A stretch of 7,119 bases of DNA, from the NCBI GenBank assembly GCA_027024125.1, contig JALVSV010000214.1, forward strand, positions 1 to 7,119, given 5' to 3'. This document shows, in pieces, positions 1-6,632 of the stretch. A program made the translations under genes and the position numbers. Below the pieces are notes generated by a model that was not told the DNA's origin, did no database searches, and saw only the letters and a list, made by a program, of their open reading frames with translations. Each line of letters starts with the position of its first letter. The stretch's first letter is position 1. The DNA comes from Methylothermaceae bacterium. GTDB taxonomy: Bacteria; Pseudomonadota; Gammaproteobacteria; Methylococcales; Methylothermaceae.

Positions 1-502
1 GATCAAATGCCTCATCGTCAAAGACACCCGCTCTATTGAACACGATCGACCCGTCACGGTCGATCACCACTGTATAAGGCAATACACCCGGTGAATTCCC
101 CCATTCCCTGAGGATCTTCAGGCCGCCCTGGCGGGGGGGGATATGAAGAATTGGATAGGGGATCTGAAGACTGCGGACCACATTTGCCAGTTTGGCCGGT
201 TCGTCCAGCCCGATTCCGATCACCTGCAATCCGATGTCCCCATATTTGTTCTGAAACTCGACCAAATGGGGCAGTTCGATCTGGCACGGGCCGCACCAGC
301 TGGCCCAGAAGTTGAGGATGATCACCTTGCCATGCCAATCATAGAGCTTGCGTTCCCTCTGTTCGAGATCGGGTAACACCAAAGGTGGAAGGTTCCAGGC
401 GTTTTCAGGGGGTGAAGCGGCTCCCGCCGGCCAGGCGACCGACAGGAGCGTCAAAAGAATGAAAAGAAGTAACGCCCGGTGGTTACGGTTGCAAGGTGGC
501 AT
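1..502 (-). CDS. TlpA-like exported thioredoxin (3' end off the window)
   Basis: Thiol-disulfide oxidoreductase of the TlpA/ResA group, expected to act in the periplasm. The first 167 codons are present and the end lies beyond the left edge. Start ATG at 502-500 gives a signal peptide: basic CNRNHR, a hydrophobic stretch at residues 10-24, and a likely cleavage near AGAA (26-29). The thioredoxin fold follows, with the active site WCGPC at residues 69-73 inside NFWASWCGPC, and a cis-proline region GVLPYTVVID at 139-148. The start overlaps the end of the cytochrome c gene by 20 nt, with no strong ribosome site, which suggests translational coupling. From its place in the oxidase operon I infer a role in reducing the CuA cysteines of subunit II or the haem-binding cysteines of the cytochrome. 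TlpA of Bradyrhizobium is known to reduce CoxB and ScoI. A general cytochrome maturation role (ResA/CcmG-like) is the alternative. Family call firm, specific role inferred. Confidence 0.9.
   Translation of the reverse strand, partial: MPPCNRNHRALLLFILLTLLSVAWPAGAASPPENAWNLPPLVLPDLEQRERKLYDWHGKVIILNFWASWCGPCQIELPHLVEFQNKYGDIGLQVIGIGLDEPAKLANVVRSLQIPYPILHIPPRQGGLKILREWGNSPGVLPYTVVIDRDGSIVFNRAGVFDDEAFD
133..140. repeat. G8/C8 homopolymer inside the thioredoxin gene
   Basis: Eight consecutive G on the plus strand (C8 in the coding sense) encode the I-P-P-R stretch at residues 121-124 of the TlpA-like protein. The frame is open at this length: the conserved cis-proline motif follows in frame. Such tracts can slip in replication or be miscounted in sequencing. 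Confidence 0.8.
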
Positions 503-1130
503 AGTATTGGGACAGCTGCCGAATTTCCTGTTCGGTGAGCTGCTCGGCGATCAGCCGCATGCGGCTGTAGATATCGTTGTGACGGCTGCCATCGTGATAG
601 GCCTTGAGGGTCTGCTCCAGATAGGCGGCGGATTGACCGGCAATTCTCGGTGTATCGATTTTTTCTCCCTGGCCTTCTTCTCCATGACAAACCCGGCATG
701 GAGGGATGATACGCTTGCTGTCGCCTTGTTCGATGAGCTTCATGATACCTTCAAACCCGGTGGAAACGGCTTTGGTGCTTTTGGCGGGTGGCTGCTGGCT
801 ATACCAGGCTGCCAGATCCGCCATGTCCTGTTCGCTCAAGGCGGCGGTGAAATTCTGCATCAGAGGGTTGTTGCGGCTGCCATCCTTGTAATCATGCAGT
901 TGACGATACAGATAGGTGGGTAGCTGTCCTGCAAGCGAGGGGAAGGCGGGATTGGAGCTGATGCCTTTTTCTCCATGACAGCTGGTACAGGTTGCTGCCA
1001 ATTGTTTTCCACGGGCAGGGTCGCCGTTCTTGACCAGTTCCTGGGTTTCAGCAGTCCAGGCAACCTGAGTAGCCGGGGCTGCCTGGGCCAGGCTGGTAGC
1101 TGCCAGCAGTGCCAAAGTCAGTCTAATCAT
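483..1130 (-). CDS. Dihaem cytochrome c (c4-like), periplasmic electron carrier
   Basis: A 215-residue exported cytochrome with two c-type haem domains. The start at 1130 is preferred over an in-frame ATG at 1157: it gives a clean signal peptide (MIRLTLALLAATSLAQA, cleavage about residue 17 or 18), has GGGGG about 7 nt upstream, and lies 1 nt after the subunit I stop rather than overlapping it by 26 nt. Haem sites are CTSCH (48-52) and CRVCH (145-149). The likely methionine ligands are M91 (in NPLMQNF) and M191 (in YSRMRLIAEQL). The two halves resemble each other, each with a GQ-Y-L-Q-L-Y-DGSR-N block (68-87 and 165-185) after the haem site, so the protein looks like an internal duplication as in cytochrome c4 and related c553 proteins. 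Its position directly after subunit I makes it the likely electron donor to CuA of this oxidase. That role is inferred; the dihaem c assignment is firm. Confidence 0.93.
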   Translation of the reverse strand: MIRLTLALLAATSLAQAAPATQVAWTAETQELVKNGDPARGKQLAATCTSCHGEKGISSNPAFPSLAGQLPTYLYRQLHDYKDGSRNNPLMQNFTAALSEQDMADLAAWYSQQPPAKSTKAVSTGFEGIMKLIEQGDSKRIIPPCRVCHGEEGQGEKIDTPRIAGQSAAYLEQTLKAYHDGSRHNDIYSRMRLIAEQLTEQEIRQLSQYYATLQP

Positions 1131-1131
1131 C

Positions 1132-2754
1132 TCAATACCCCCAGGGGATGGAGTCATAAGTCTTCAGGAAAAAGAATTGCAGAATTGGGTACCCGAAGCT
1201 GAGCAGCATCAGCGCTCCGATCACCACATTCCACAGTTTGATGTTTTCCACCCATCCGGGCAGGTCTCGTGGTGCATGGATGGGCTCGGCATAGGCTGGT
1301 TCCAGATCGCTGGCCGCAACCGTACTACCCAGGCTCTTGATCAGGAGATAAGCGAACAGTATGGCTGAACCCAGTAATACCGCCCCCCCCATGATCATGA
1401 ATAATTCATAGGGTTGCCAGGCCAGGGTCAGTAGACTGTTGTAGGTGACTTCAGAGATTCTACGCGGTTGACCCAACAAACCGAGCACATGCCAGGGTGT
1501 ACTGAGCATGGTCATGCCCACGAACCAGGTCCAAAGCTGGACCAGTGCCAGGTTGTTGGAGTACAGGGCCTTTCCGGTGAGCCTCGGCCACAGGTGATAG
1601 GTAATGGCGAAGTACATGATAATGGTGGTTCCGGCGAAGATCAGGTGGAAATGCCCGGGTACCCAGGCGGTATTGTGAATCATGGCATTGAGGGCGTAGC
1701 TGGCGTTGATGATCCCGCCAAAACCACCCAGGATCAACATCAGGAATGCCAGGATAGCCGCCAGTACCATGGGATTGGACCAGGGCAGGGCGCCGATCCA
1801 GCCAAAGAGCCCTTTTCCACCCCGCAGTCTTCCCGCGATTTCCATCGAGGCGAGGACAGTGAACCCGGTGACCAGGGTAGGCACGGTCACCAGGAAGGTG
1901 CCCACGCCATGCAACAACTTCCATCCTGAACCCTGTTCCGGATCCATGTAGAGATGATGAAAGCCGATGGGAAGACTGAAGACCAAAAGCCCCAAAAAGG
2001 CAAAGCGTGCCATCTCGTCGCTGAACAGATAGCCGCCAGCCGCGCGTGGTACAAAACAATAGAGTGCGGTGTATGCGGGCAGTAACCAGAAATAGACGAT
2101 CGGATGCAGTGTCCAGGCAAACAGAGTGCGGGAAAGACCGGGATCGATGGCATCCATCCAGCCCAGCGACCAGGGAATCAGCTGAAACACCACTTCCATG
2201 GCGACACCTGCGCTGGTCCACAACCATAGCAGGGCGTTGGCTGTGGTGGCATACATCGCCAATGGAAGAGGTTGGCCGGGGTTGTCCTTTTTCCACTGGA
2301 CCGCCATGATCACCATGATTGCGCACCAGACCCAGGAACCAACCACCAGCAAGGCTGCGCCTATATAAAACCATGGGCTGGCCTGAATGGGAGGATAGAA
2401 GGTGTAGAGCACCGAAGCCTTACCGGCGACAAGAGGGATGGCAGCCATCACCGTGCCCAACAGGGTCAGGCCGAAGCCTGCCCAGGCCAGGGCTGGTTTC
2501 CACACCGGCCGTTTGAGGCTGGTGACAGCCGTATAATAGCCAAATCCCATGATGAAGAAAGTGGTCAGGACGAAGGCCATGAGCACCCCATGGGTGCTGA
2601 CTGAAGTAAAATAGAGTCTTTCCGACTTCAGAAATTCGAACAGGCCACTGCGTTCCACCACCTGGTAGAAACCCAGGAAACACGCCACGACGAAGGCGAC
2701 AAAGGCGACACTCAGATTCCACAGGGTGAGATTACGGGTTTGAGAATCGATCAT
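1132..2754 (-). CDS. cbaA: ba3-type (B-family) cytochrome c oxidase subunit I
   Basis: Catalytic subunit of a haem-copper terminal oxidase: it reduces O2 to water at a haem/CuB centre in the inner membrane and pumps protons. The 540 residues form about 13 membrane helices, the last at roughly 508-530. All ligands are visible: low-spin haem H55 (STHGVLMAF) and H370, high-spin haem H368 (VPGHFH), CuB H217, H266 and H267, and the Tyr cross-linked to CuB His, Y221 (HPIVY). These sit 16-17 residues below the Thermus ba3 numbers I recall (H72, H233, Y237, H282/H283, H384, H386), an almost gap-free match, which argues for the B family over aa3 or cbb3. The ATG overlaps the subunit II stop as ATGA, with AAGGGAGA just upstream. 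No subunit III gene follows, as expected for ba3. The haem type (a or b) cannot be read from sequence. A G8 tract lies in the coding strand at 1390-1383. Confidence 0.97.
   Translation of the reverse strand: MIDSQTRNLTLWNLSVAFVAFVVACFLGFYQVVERSGLFEFLKSERLYFTSVSTHGVLMAFVLTTFFIMGFGYYTAVTSLKRPVWKPALAWAGFGLTLLGTVMAAIPLVAGKASVLYTFYPPIQASPWFYIGAALLVVGSWVWCAIMVIMAVQWKKDNPGQPLPLAMYATTANALLWLWTSAGVAMEVVFQLIPWSLGWMDAIDPGLSRTLFAWTLHPIVYFWLLPAYTALYCFVPRAAGGYLFSDEMARFAFLGLLVFSLPIGFHHLYMDPEQGSGWKLLHGVGTFLVTVPTLVTGFTVLASMEIAGRLRGGKGLFGWIGALPWSNPMVLAAILAFLMLILGGFGGIINASYALNAMIHNTAWVPGHFHLIFAGTTIIMYFAITYHLWPRLTGKALYSNNLALVQLWTWFVGMTMLSTPWHVLGLLGQPRRISEVTYNSLLTLAWQPYELFMIMGGAVLLGSAILFAYLLIKSLGSTVAASDLEPAYAEPIHAPRDLPGWVENIKLWNVVIGALMLLSFGYPILQFFFLKTYDSIPWGY
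1383..1390. repeat. C8/G8 homopolymer inside subunit I gene
   Basis: Eight consecutive C on the plus strand (G8 in the coding sense) encode M-G-G-A in a late membrane helix of subunit I (FMIMGGAVLLG). The frame is intact at eight bases. A length change would truncate the oxidase before its last helices. Confidence 0.8.
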
Positions 2755-3275
2755 GACTCATCTCCCTTGGAGGATGGATGCTGGCGCTCCCAGGTTTGCT
2801 TGTCCACCACGGTGACCTTGCTCCACATGAAATCGTGACCGGTGCCGCAGTACTCATTGCAAAGCATCGGGTAATCGCCTGGTTTGGGAAATTCAGTGGT
2901 GACTTCGGCAACGTATCCGGGCACCACCATCGTGCTCATGTTGGTCATTGGCATATGGACACCGTGCAGTACGTCGATGCTGGCCCAGCGAAAGGTGATG
3001 GTGGTGTCTGCCGGCAGGGTGATGTGACGGGGAAAGAACCCGTAGCGCCCAGCCACCATGGTGACACGAATGCTCCCATCGGACTGGATTTTGACCCCCA
3101 GGTTGTCTTCGGCGAACTCTTCACTGAGGTGAAGCCTGGCGGAATCGATGGTTTCGACGTTGCTGGGCGGATGGATCCCGGAAATCAGTGCGCTGATAAA
3201 GATCGCCCCCAGGAACAGGCCGACCATGCCAAAGGTGATATATAGCCATTTCTTCTCTAACGGATCGATATGCAT
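2751..3275 (-). CDS. cbaB: ba3-type cytochrome c oxidase subunit II (CuA)
   Basis: Receives electrons from cytochrome c at a dinuclear CuA centre on the periplasmic side and passes them to subunit I. The 174 residues comprise a single N-terminal membrane anchor (about 11-33) and a cupredoxin domain (about 68-160). CuA ligands are complete: H104 (DVLHGVHMP) and C139, E141, C143, H147, M150 in the motif LCNEYCGTGHDFM. Spacings equal those of Thermus ba3 subunit II as I recall it (H114, C149, Q151, C153, H157, M160), a constant offset of 10. The single anchor and short length fit the B family; A-family subunit II has two helices and is longer. Position 141 is Glu as in A-type enzymes; that residue binds through its backbone carbonyl, so the site should work. 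ATG at 3275 is preceded by GAGGTGA. The stop overlaps the subunit I start (ATGA). Confidence 0.97.
   Translation of the reverse strand: MHIDPLEKKWLYITFGMVGLFLGAIFISALISGIHPPSNVETIDSARLHLSEEFAEDNLGVKIQSDGSIRVTMVAGRYGFFPRHITLPADTTITFRWASIDVLHGVHMPMTNMSTMVVPGYVAEVTTEFPKPGDYPMLCNEYCGTGHDFMWSKVTVVDKQTWERQHPSSKGDES
2761..2768 (-). promoter_or_regulatory. Ribosome binding site of subunit I, within subunit II
   Basis: AAGGGAGA on the minus strand lies inside the last codons of subunit II, about 6 nt before the ATG at 2754. Together with the ATGA stop/start overlap it supports coupled translation of subunits II and I and fixes the subunit I start. Confidence 0.65.
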
Positions 3276-3279
3276 GGTA

Positions 3280-3286
3280 TCACCTC
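3280..3286 (-). promoter_or_regulatory. Ribosome binding site of subunit II
   Basis: GAGGTGA on the minus strand, 4 nt before the ATG at 3275 and just after the subunit IIa stop. It supports the chosen start and nearly repeats the site in front of subunit IIa. Confidence 0.75.
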
Positions 3287-3287
3287 G

Positions 3288-3443
3288 TCAATGAATGGCG
3301 CCACGGGGTAGGAAGACCCCATAATAAAGAAACAACCAGGCCAGTACCATACCTGTGCCGACAATCAGCATCAATGCCCATGTTCCTATGGGAGAGCTGT
3401 TGAGGATCTTCTGCTTCTCATCTTCGTTCAGTGATTTGGGCAT
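3288..3443 (-). CDS. cbaD: Cytochrome c oxidase subunit IIa (single-helix small subunit)
   Basis: A 51-residue protein with a charged N-terminus (MPKSLNEDEKQK), one membrane helix at about 21-45 and the ending GVFLPRG-AIH. The helix and its PRG end resemble subunit IIa of Thermus ba3 oxidase, which I recall as about 34 residues ending in FFARG. That helix replaces the missing first helix of B-family subunit II and stabilises the complex. The start at 3443 is preferred to an in-frame ATG at 3473 because AGAGGTGA sits 4 nt upstream; the longer version would add ten residues with no clear ribosome site. The gene is first in the oxidase operon and ends 12 nt before subunit II. Identification rests on helix pattern, short end motif and position, since the protein is too small for strong similarity. 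Otherwise it would be an unnamed small membrane protein of the complex. Confidence 0.82.
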   Translation of the reverse strand: MPKSLNEDEKQKILNSSPIGTWALMLIVGTGMVLAWLFLYYGVFLPRGAIH

Positions 3444-3447
3444 GATG

Positions 3448-3455
3448 TCACCTCT
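3448..3455 (-). promoter_or_regulatory. Ribosome binding site of subunit IIa, decides its start
   Basis: AGAGGTGA on the minus strand ends 4 nt before the ATG at 3443. It lies within the ten-codon extension that an in-frame ATG at 3473 would add, and so favours the shorter protein. Confidence 0.75.
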
Positions 3456-3525
3456 AGTCAATGGAGTTACCATAAGAGTTTGCTGAAAAACCCTGGTGAT
3501 TGCAATAGTGTTTGAGTCCTTTTGG

Positions 3526-3559
3526 AAAAAAATCTCAATCTTGTGGGTGCCAGAGACCC
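3526..3559 (-). terminator. Weak candidate terminator after the RND gene
   Basis: On the minus strand TCTC (3556-3553) can pair with GAGA (3536-3533), optionally extended by G-U pairs, and is followed directly by T7 (3532-3526). The stem is only four Watson-Crick pairs with a 16-nt loop, so it is a weak case. Its placement just after the efflux gene is what makes it worth listing. Confidence 0.22.
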
Positions 3560-3564
3560 CGGGA

Positions 3565-6500
3565 TTACCGGGTTTGAAAACGTCCCCATCGGATAAGCAA
3601 AGTGGGCAGGAGTAACAGGGTCAGAAGTGTCGATGAAACCAGTCCGCCAATGATGATTGCTGCCATGGGACCCATGATTTCCCGTCCAGGATTGTCACTG
3701 CCCCAGGCTACCGGCAGCATCGCCAGACCTGTGACGATGGCGGTCATGAGGACAGCCGGCAGCCGCTCTCCGGCTCCTTGAATCGCGGTTTCCTGATTCC
3801 ATGGCAGGCCTTCTTCCACCACCAGCCGCCGATAGTGGGAGATCAGCATGATTGCGTTGCGAACGGTGATACCGAACAGGGTGACGAAACCCACCATCGA
3901 GCCAATGGATACGATCCCACCACTGAACCATACGGCCGCCACTCCGCCTATCAGGGCAAAGGGCAGATTGACCAGGGTGAACAGAGTATGGCGCCAGGAT
4001 CCGATAGCGATATAGATCATCAACAGTACACCCGATCCTGCCAGGATGGCATGGAGGATAAGCTGGGACCTGCTGCGCTTCTGCTCTGCCGCAGAGCCCG
4101 TGAATTCCGGGGCATAGCCAGGGGGGAAACTGACCTGGGACAAAACTTTATCCCTCAGTCGGGTCATGAACCCCTCAAGATCCCCGGATGGATTGGCGGT
4201 CACCACCTGAAGCCGCTGGGCACTATGGTGAAGATAATTGTATCTCCCCTCCTGTTGCCGTACCCTGATCAGTTGTTTCAAGGGAAGCAGATTTCCGTCC
4301 GGAGTTGTCACAGGCAGTGACTCCAGACTCGCCATGTCTGAGCGAAGATTCCGGGGGAATATGACCGTGATTGGCGATATCCGGTTGCCCTGGTAGGTTT
4401 CACCCACCTTTTTGCCGGCGTAGCCAATGTGGAGCAGCCTGGCGATGGTTCCCGGGGGGATTCCCCACAGGCTCAGGGCGTCGAGGTCAGGCTCGATGGT
4501 CAGATAGGGCTGGGCGGCTTGTGAGCGTATCCTGATTTCCCTGGCACCTGGTATGGATTCCATCAATTTGGCAACCTGACGGGCAAGGCGGTCGAGGGTG
4601 GAGAAATCAGGCCCATACAGATTGACCACTACCGGTGCGGTGTATCCGCTAAGGGTTTCATCGATCCTCTCAACCAGGAAAGTGTTGGCCTCGTAGGCAA
4701 TACCCGGAAATCGATCCAGGACTATCTTCAACCGTTCCAGTACGGTCTGTTGTTGTTTGCCCGTCAATGGCAGGAGGTGGACCTCATACTCACTGTAGTG
4801 GCTACCATAAGTGTCGGCACCACGTTCAGCCCGCCCTGCCCATTGGGAGACTGAGATCACTCCTGGGATTTTCATGAATTCATGGGTCAGCTGTCTGCCG
4901 AGCTTTAGGGAAGCCGCTAGAGATGTGCCAGGCAAACTGGCAGTGTGGACGATAAAGTGTCCCTCTCGAAGTTCGGGTAGAAATCGTCCACCCAGGGCAG
5001 GCAAGCTGCCAAAGGCGAGCAGTCCTGCGAGGATGGCAAAACCCCAAATTGGCCCGGGGTGGAGTTGAATCCGTTCCAAAAGCAGACGGTATCGGTGTTG
5101 CAGTGTCTTCAGCAGCGGTGGTTCGATATAGCGTTGACGCTGTGCCAGCAACAGATATCCCAGTGCCGGCGTGATGGTCAGGGCAACTGCGAGCGAGGCC
5201 AGAATCGCGAGGATATAGGCAATGCCTAAAGGGGAGAACAGGCGTCCTGCAACCCCACTCAGAGTCAGCAATGGGACGAACGCCAGGGCGACAATGAAGC
5301 TGGCGTAGACGACAGAACCCCGAACTTCCAGCGATGCCTGCAGGACGATCTCATCTGGAGACCGGGAAAGGTGGTACTGGCGCAATCTGCGAAAGATATT
5401 TTCTGTATCGATGATGGCATCGTCCACCACTTCGCCCAGAGCGATGGCAAGGCCTCCCAACACCATGATGTTGAGATTGACGCCCGATTGTAACAGGACC
5501 AAAGCAGCAGTCAGCAGACTCAGGGGAATGGCCAGGGCGCAGATCAGCGCGCTGCGCCAGTCACCCAGGAAACCATAGAGCACCAGAATGACCAGGACTG
5601 CACCAATCAGCAAATGTCCCCCCAGACTGCGGATGGATCGCTCGATGTAATCGGCCGGCCGAAATAGATGTGGAAAAAGGGTGATTCCTTGTTTTGCCAA
5701 CAGGGGCCGGAAATCGGCCAGTACTTTCTCCACCATCTGAGAAACCGTCAGGGTATTGGCGCCATACTGGCCGATGACCATCAATACCAGGGATTGGCTG
5801 CCACCTACTTGGGCTGCGCTGGTGGGAGGGGCTTGACCCCAGCCGACCTCGGCAATCTGCTCCAGCGTGAGTGAGGGTGCCAGAGGGAGTTGGCGCAATC
5901 TTGCAATGGGAAAGGATTCGGCTGGCAGGGTCAGGGAAAGACGTTGATTCGGAGTGGTGATGAATCCCAAACCCTGTCTTTGCAGTGACTCCTCGATTTG
6001 GCTGACGACCTGATTGATACCAAGCCTGTAATGGGATAGCTTGTGTGGGTCGAGGCGTATCTGTAATTGCCGCTTGCCACCGCCAAAGACGTTGACGTCG
6101 GCCACTCCGGGGATTGCCAGGAGCCTTGGGACCAGGGTCCAGTCGACGAAATCTCGCAGGACGATGGGCTTTTTGCCCGTCAAACCCAGCGTCAGCAGGG
6201 TGGCGGAAGAGGAGGACAGAGGAACCGCAAGCGGTGGACCTGTTCCTTCCGGGAGCGTTGCCGCCAGGGTGGCCAGGCGTTCTGTGACCTGTTGTCTCGC
6301 CAGTTGGAGGGGAATTTCTTCTTCGAAGATGGCAGTGACCACCGAGAGCCCGGCAATCGATTCAGAGCGCAGATCCGCCAGTCCGAGCAGACCACCGAGG
6401 ATATTTTCTATGGGCTGGGTGATACGCCTTTCGACCTGTTGAGCGGTCAGCCCCTGGGCTTCGGTCTGCACGATCACCTGTTTGGGGGAGAATTCTGGGA

Positions 6501-6615
6501 AGATGTCCAAGCCTGCCTGGGACAGCCGCCAGCCCCCATATAAAAACAGAACGATACACAATCCAACCACGGCACCCCGTAGGCGGATGGAAGATTCAAT
6601 CAGAGTGGCAAGCAT
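3565..6615 (-). CDS. HME-type RND heavy-metal efflux permease (CzcA/CusA family)
   Basis: Inner-membrane proton antiporter of a three-part pump that exports metal ions through a periplasmic adaptor and an outer-membrane channel. Its 1016 residues are close to the usual HME length of about 1020-1070. TM1 is at about 15-33, followed by DIFPEFSP (37-44). The first periplasmic domain runs to about 330, TM2-6 to about 490, TM7 at about 523-540, the second periplasmic domain to about 850, and TM8-12 to the end. The proton-relay segment in TM4 is GEVVDDAIIDTEN (394-406): D398 and E405 align with CzcA D408 and E415, CzcA D402 is replaced by A392, and E395, D399 and D403 are extra acids. Residues aligning by eye with the CusA methionines 573, 623 and 672 are H557, about Y607, and E653, so a CusA-type methionine path is not supported. 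Substrate unknown, perhaps divalent. The gene starts 17 nt after the adaptor stop, without a clear ribosome site. Confidence 0.93.
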   Translation of the reverse strand: MLATLIESSIRLRGAVVGLCIVLFLYGGWRLSQAGLDIFPEFSPKQVIVQTEAQGLTAQQVERRITQPIENILGGLLGLADLRSESIAGLSVVTAIFEEEIPLQLARQQVTERLATLAATLPEGTGPPLAVPLSSSSATLLTLGLTGKKPIVLRDFVDWTLVPRLLAIPGVADVNVFGGGKRQLQIRLDPHKLSHYRLGINQVVSQIEESLQRQGLGFITTPNQRLSLTLPAESFPIARLRQLPLAPSLTLEQIAEVGWGQAPPTSAAQVGGSQSLVLMVIGQYGANTLTVSQMVEKVLADFRPLLAKQGITLFPHLFRPADYIERSIRSLGGHLLIGAVLVILVLYGFLGDWRSALICALAIPLSLLTAALVLLQSGVNLNIMVLGGLAIALGEVVDDAIIDTENIFRRLRQYHLSRSPDEIVLQASLEVRGSVVYASFIVALAFVPLLTLSGVAGRLFSPLGIAYILAILASLAVALTITPALGYLLLAQRQRYIEPPLLKTLQHRYRLLLERIQLHPGPIWGFAILAGLLAFGSLPALGGRFLPELREGHFIVHTASLPGTSLAASLKLGRQLTHEFMKIPGVISVSQWAGRAERGADTYGSHYSEYEVHLLPLTGKQQQTVLERLKIVLDRFPGIAYEANTFLVERIDETLSGYTAPVVVNLYGPDFSTLDRLARQVAKLMESIPGAREIRIRSQAAQPYLTIEPDLDALSLWGIPPGTIARLLHIGYAGKKVGETYQGNRISPITVIFPRNLRSDMASLESLPVTTPDGNLLPLKQLIRVRQQEGRYNYLHHSAQRLQVVTANPSGDLEGFMTRLRDKVLSQVSFPPGYAPEFTGSAAEQKRSRSQLILHAILAGSGVLLMIYIAIGSWRHTLFTLVNLPFALIGGVAAVWFSGGIVSIGSMVGFVTLFGITVRNAIMLISHYRRLVVEEGLPWNQETAIQGAGERLPAVLMTAIVTGLAMLPVAWGSDNPGREIMGPMAAIIIGGLVSSTLLTLLLLPTLLIRWGRFQTR

Positions 6616-6632
6616 GAAGGGATGCAGTCGCG

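Larger units (their letters stand above)
3444..3564 (-). promoter_or_regulatory. Gap between efflux and oxidase operons; likely holds the oxidase promoter
   Basis: These 121 bp hold no gene. The region is richer in A/T than its flanks and includes a T7 tract on the minus strand, an 8-bp palindrome ATTGCAAT (3499-3506), and the ribosome site of subunit IIa (3448-3455). A promoter for the oxidase operon is expected here because the next gene upstream ends at 3565 and has a different role. I could not find a convincing -35/-10 pair. TTGCAA with a 17-nt spacer leads only to CAAACT; TATGGT near 3475 has no -35 partner. No FNR-type TTGAT-N4-ATCAA site was seen. Placement of the promoter is inferred from layout. 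Confidence 0.4.

Noticed and set aside
348..923. A 191-codon plus-strand open frame opposite the thioredoxin and cytochrome genes
   Set aside because: It is antisense to two well-supported genes, has no ribosome site or domain, and crosses their junction. It mirrors the codon structure of the opposite strand.
1131..1157. A start for the cytochrome c gene at 1157
   Set aside because: It would add nine residues (MTPSPGGIE) before a clean signal peptide, overlap subunit I by 26 nt, and lacks a ribosome site. The ATG at 1130 is better.
1460..2374. A 304-codon open frame on the minus strand within subunit I
   Set aside because: It lies in another frame of a gene whose haem and copper ligands are all in the annotated frame. 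Its translation is rich in Arg, Ser and His with no membrane segments or recognisable domain, typical of an out-of-frame reading of GC-rich DNA.
3499..3506. Palindrome ATTGCAAT upstream of the oxidase operon
   Set aside because: An 8-bp perfect palindrome alone is common by chance and matches no regulator site I can name with confidence. It is mentioned only as content of the gap.
3558..3572. Hairpin CCCGG-GATTA-CCGGG at the RND stop codon
   Set aside because: The stem is only 5 bp and the T tract begins about 25 nt further on, so it does not make a standard intrinsic terminator by itself.
3778..4320. A 180-codon plus-strand open frame opposite the RND gene
   Set aside because: It is fully inside the RND permease on the opposite strand, with low-complexity Gln/Asp/Gly/His composition and no motif.
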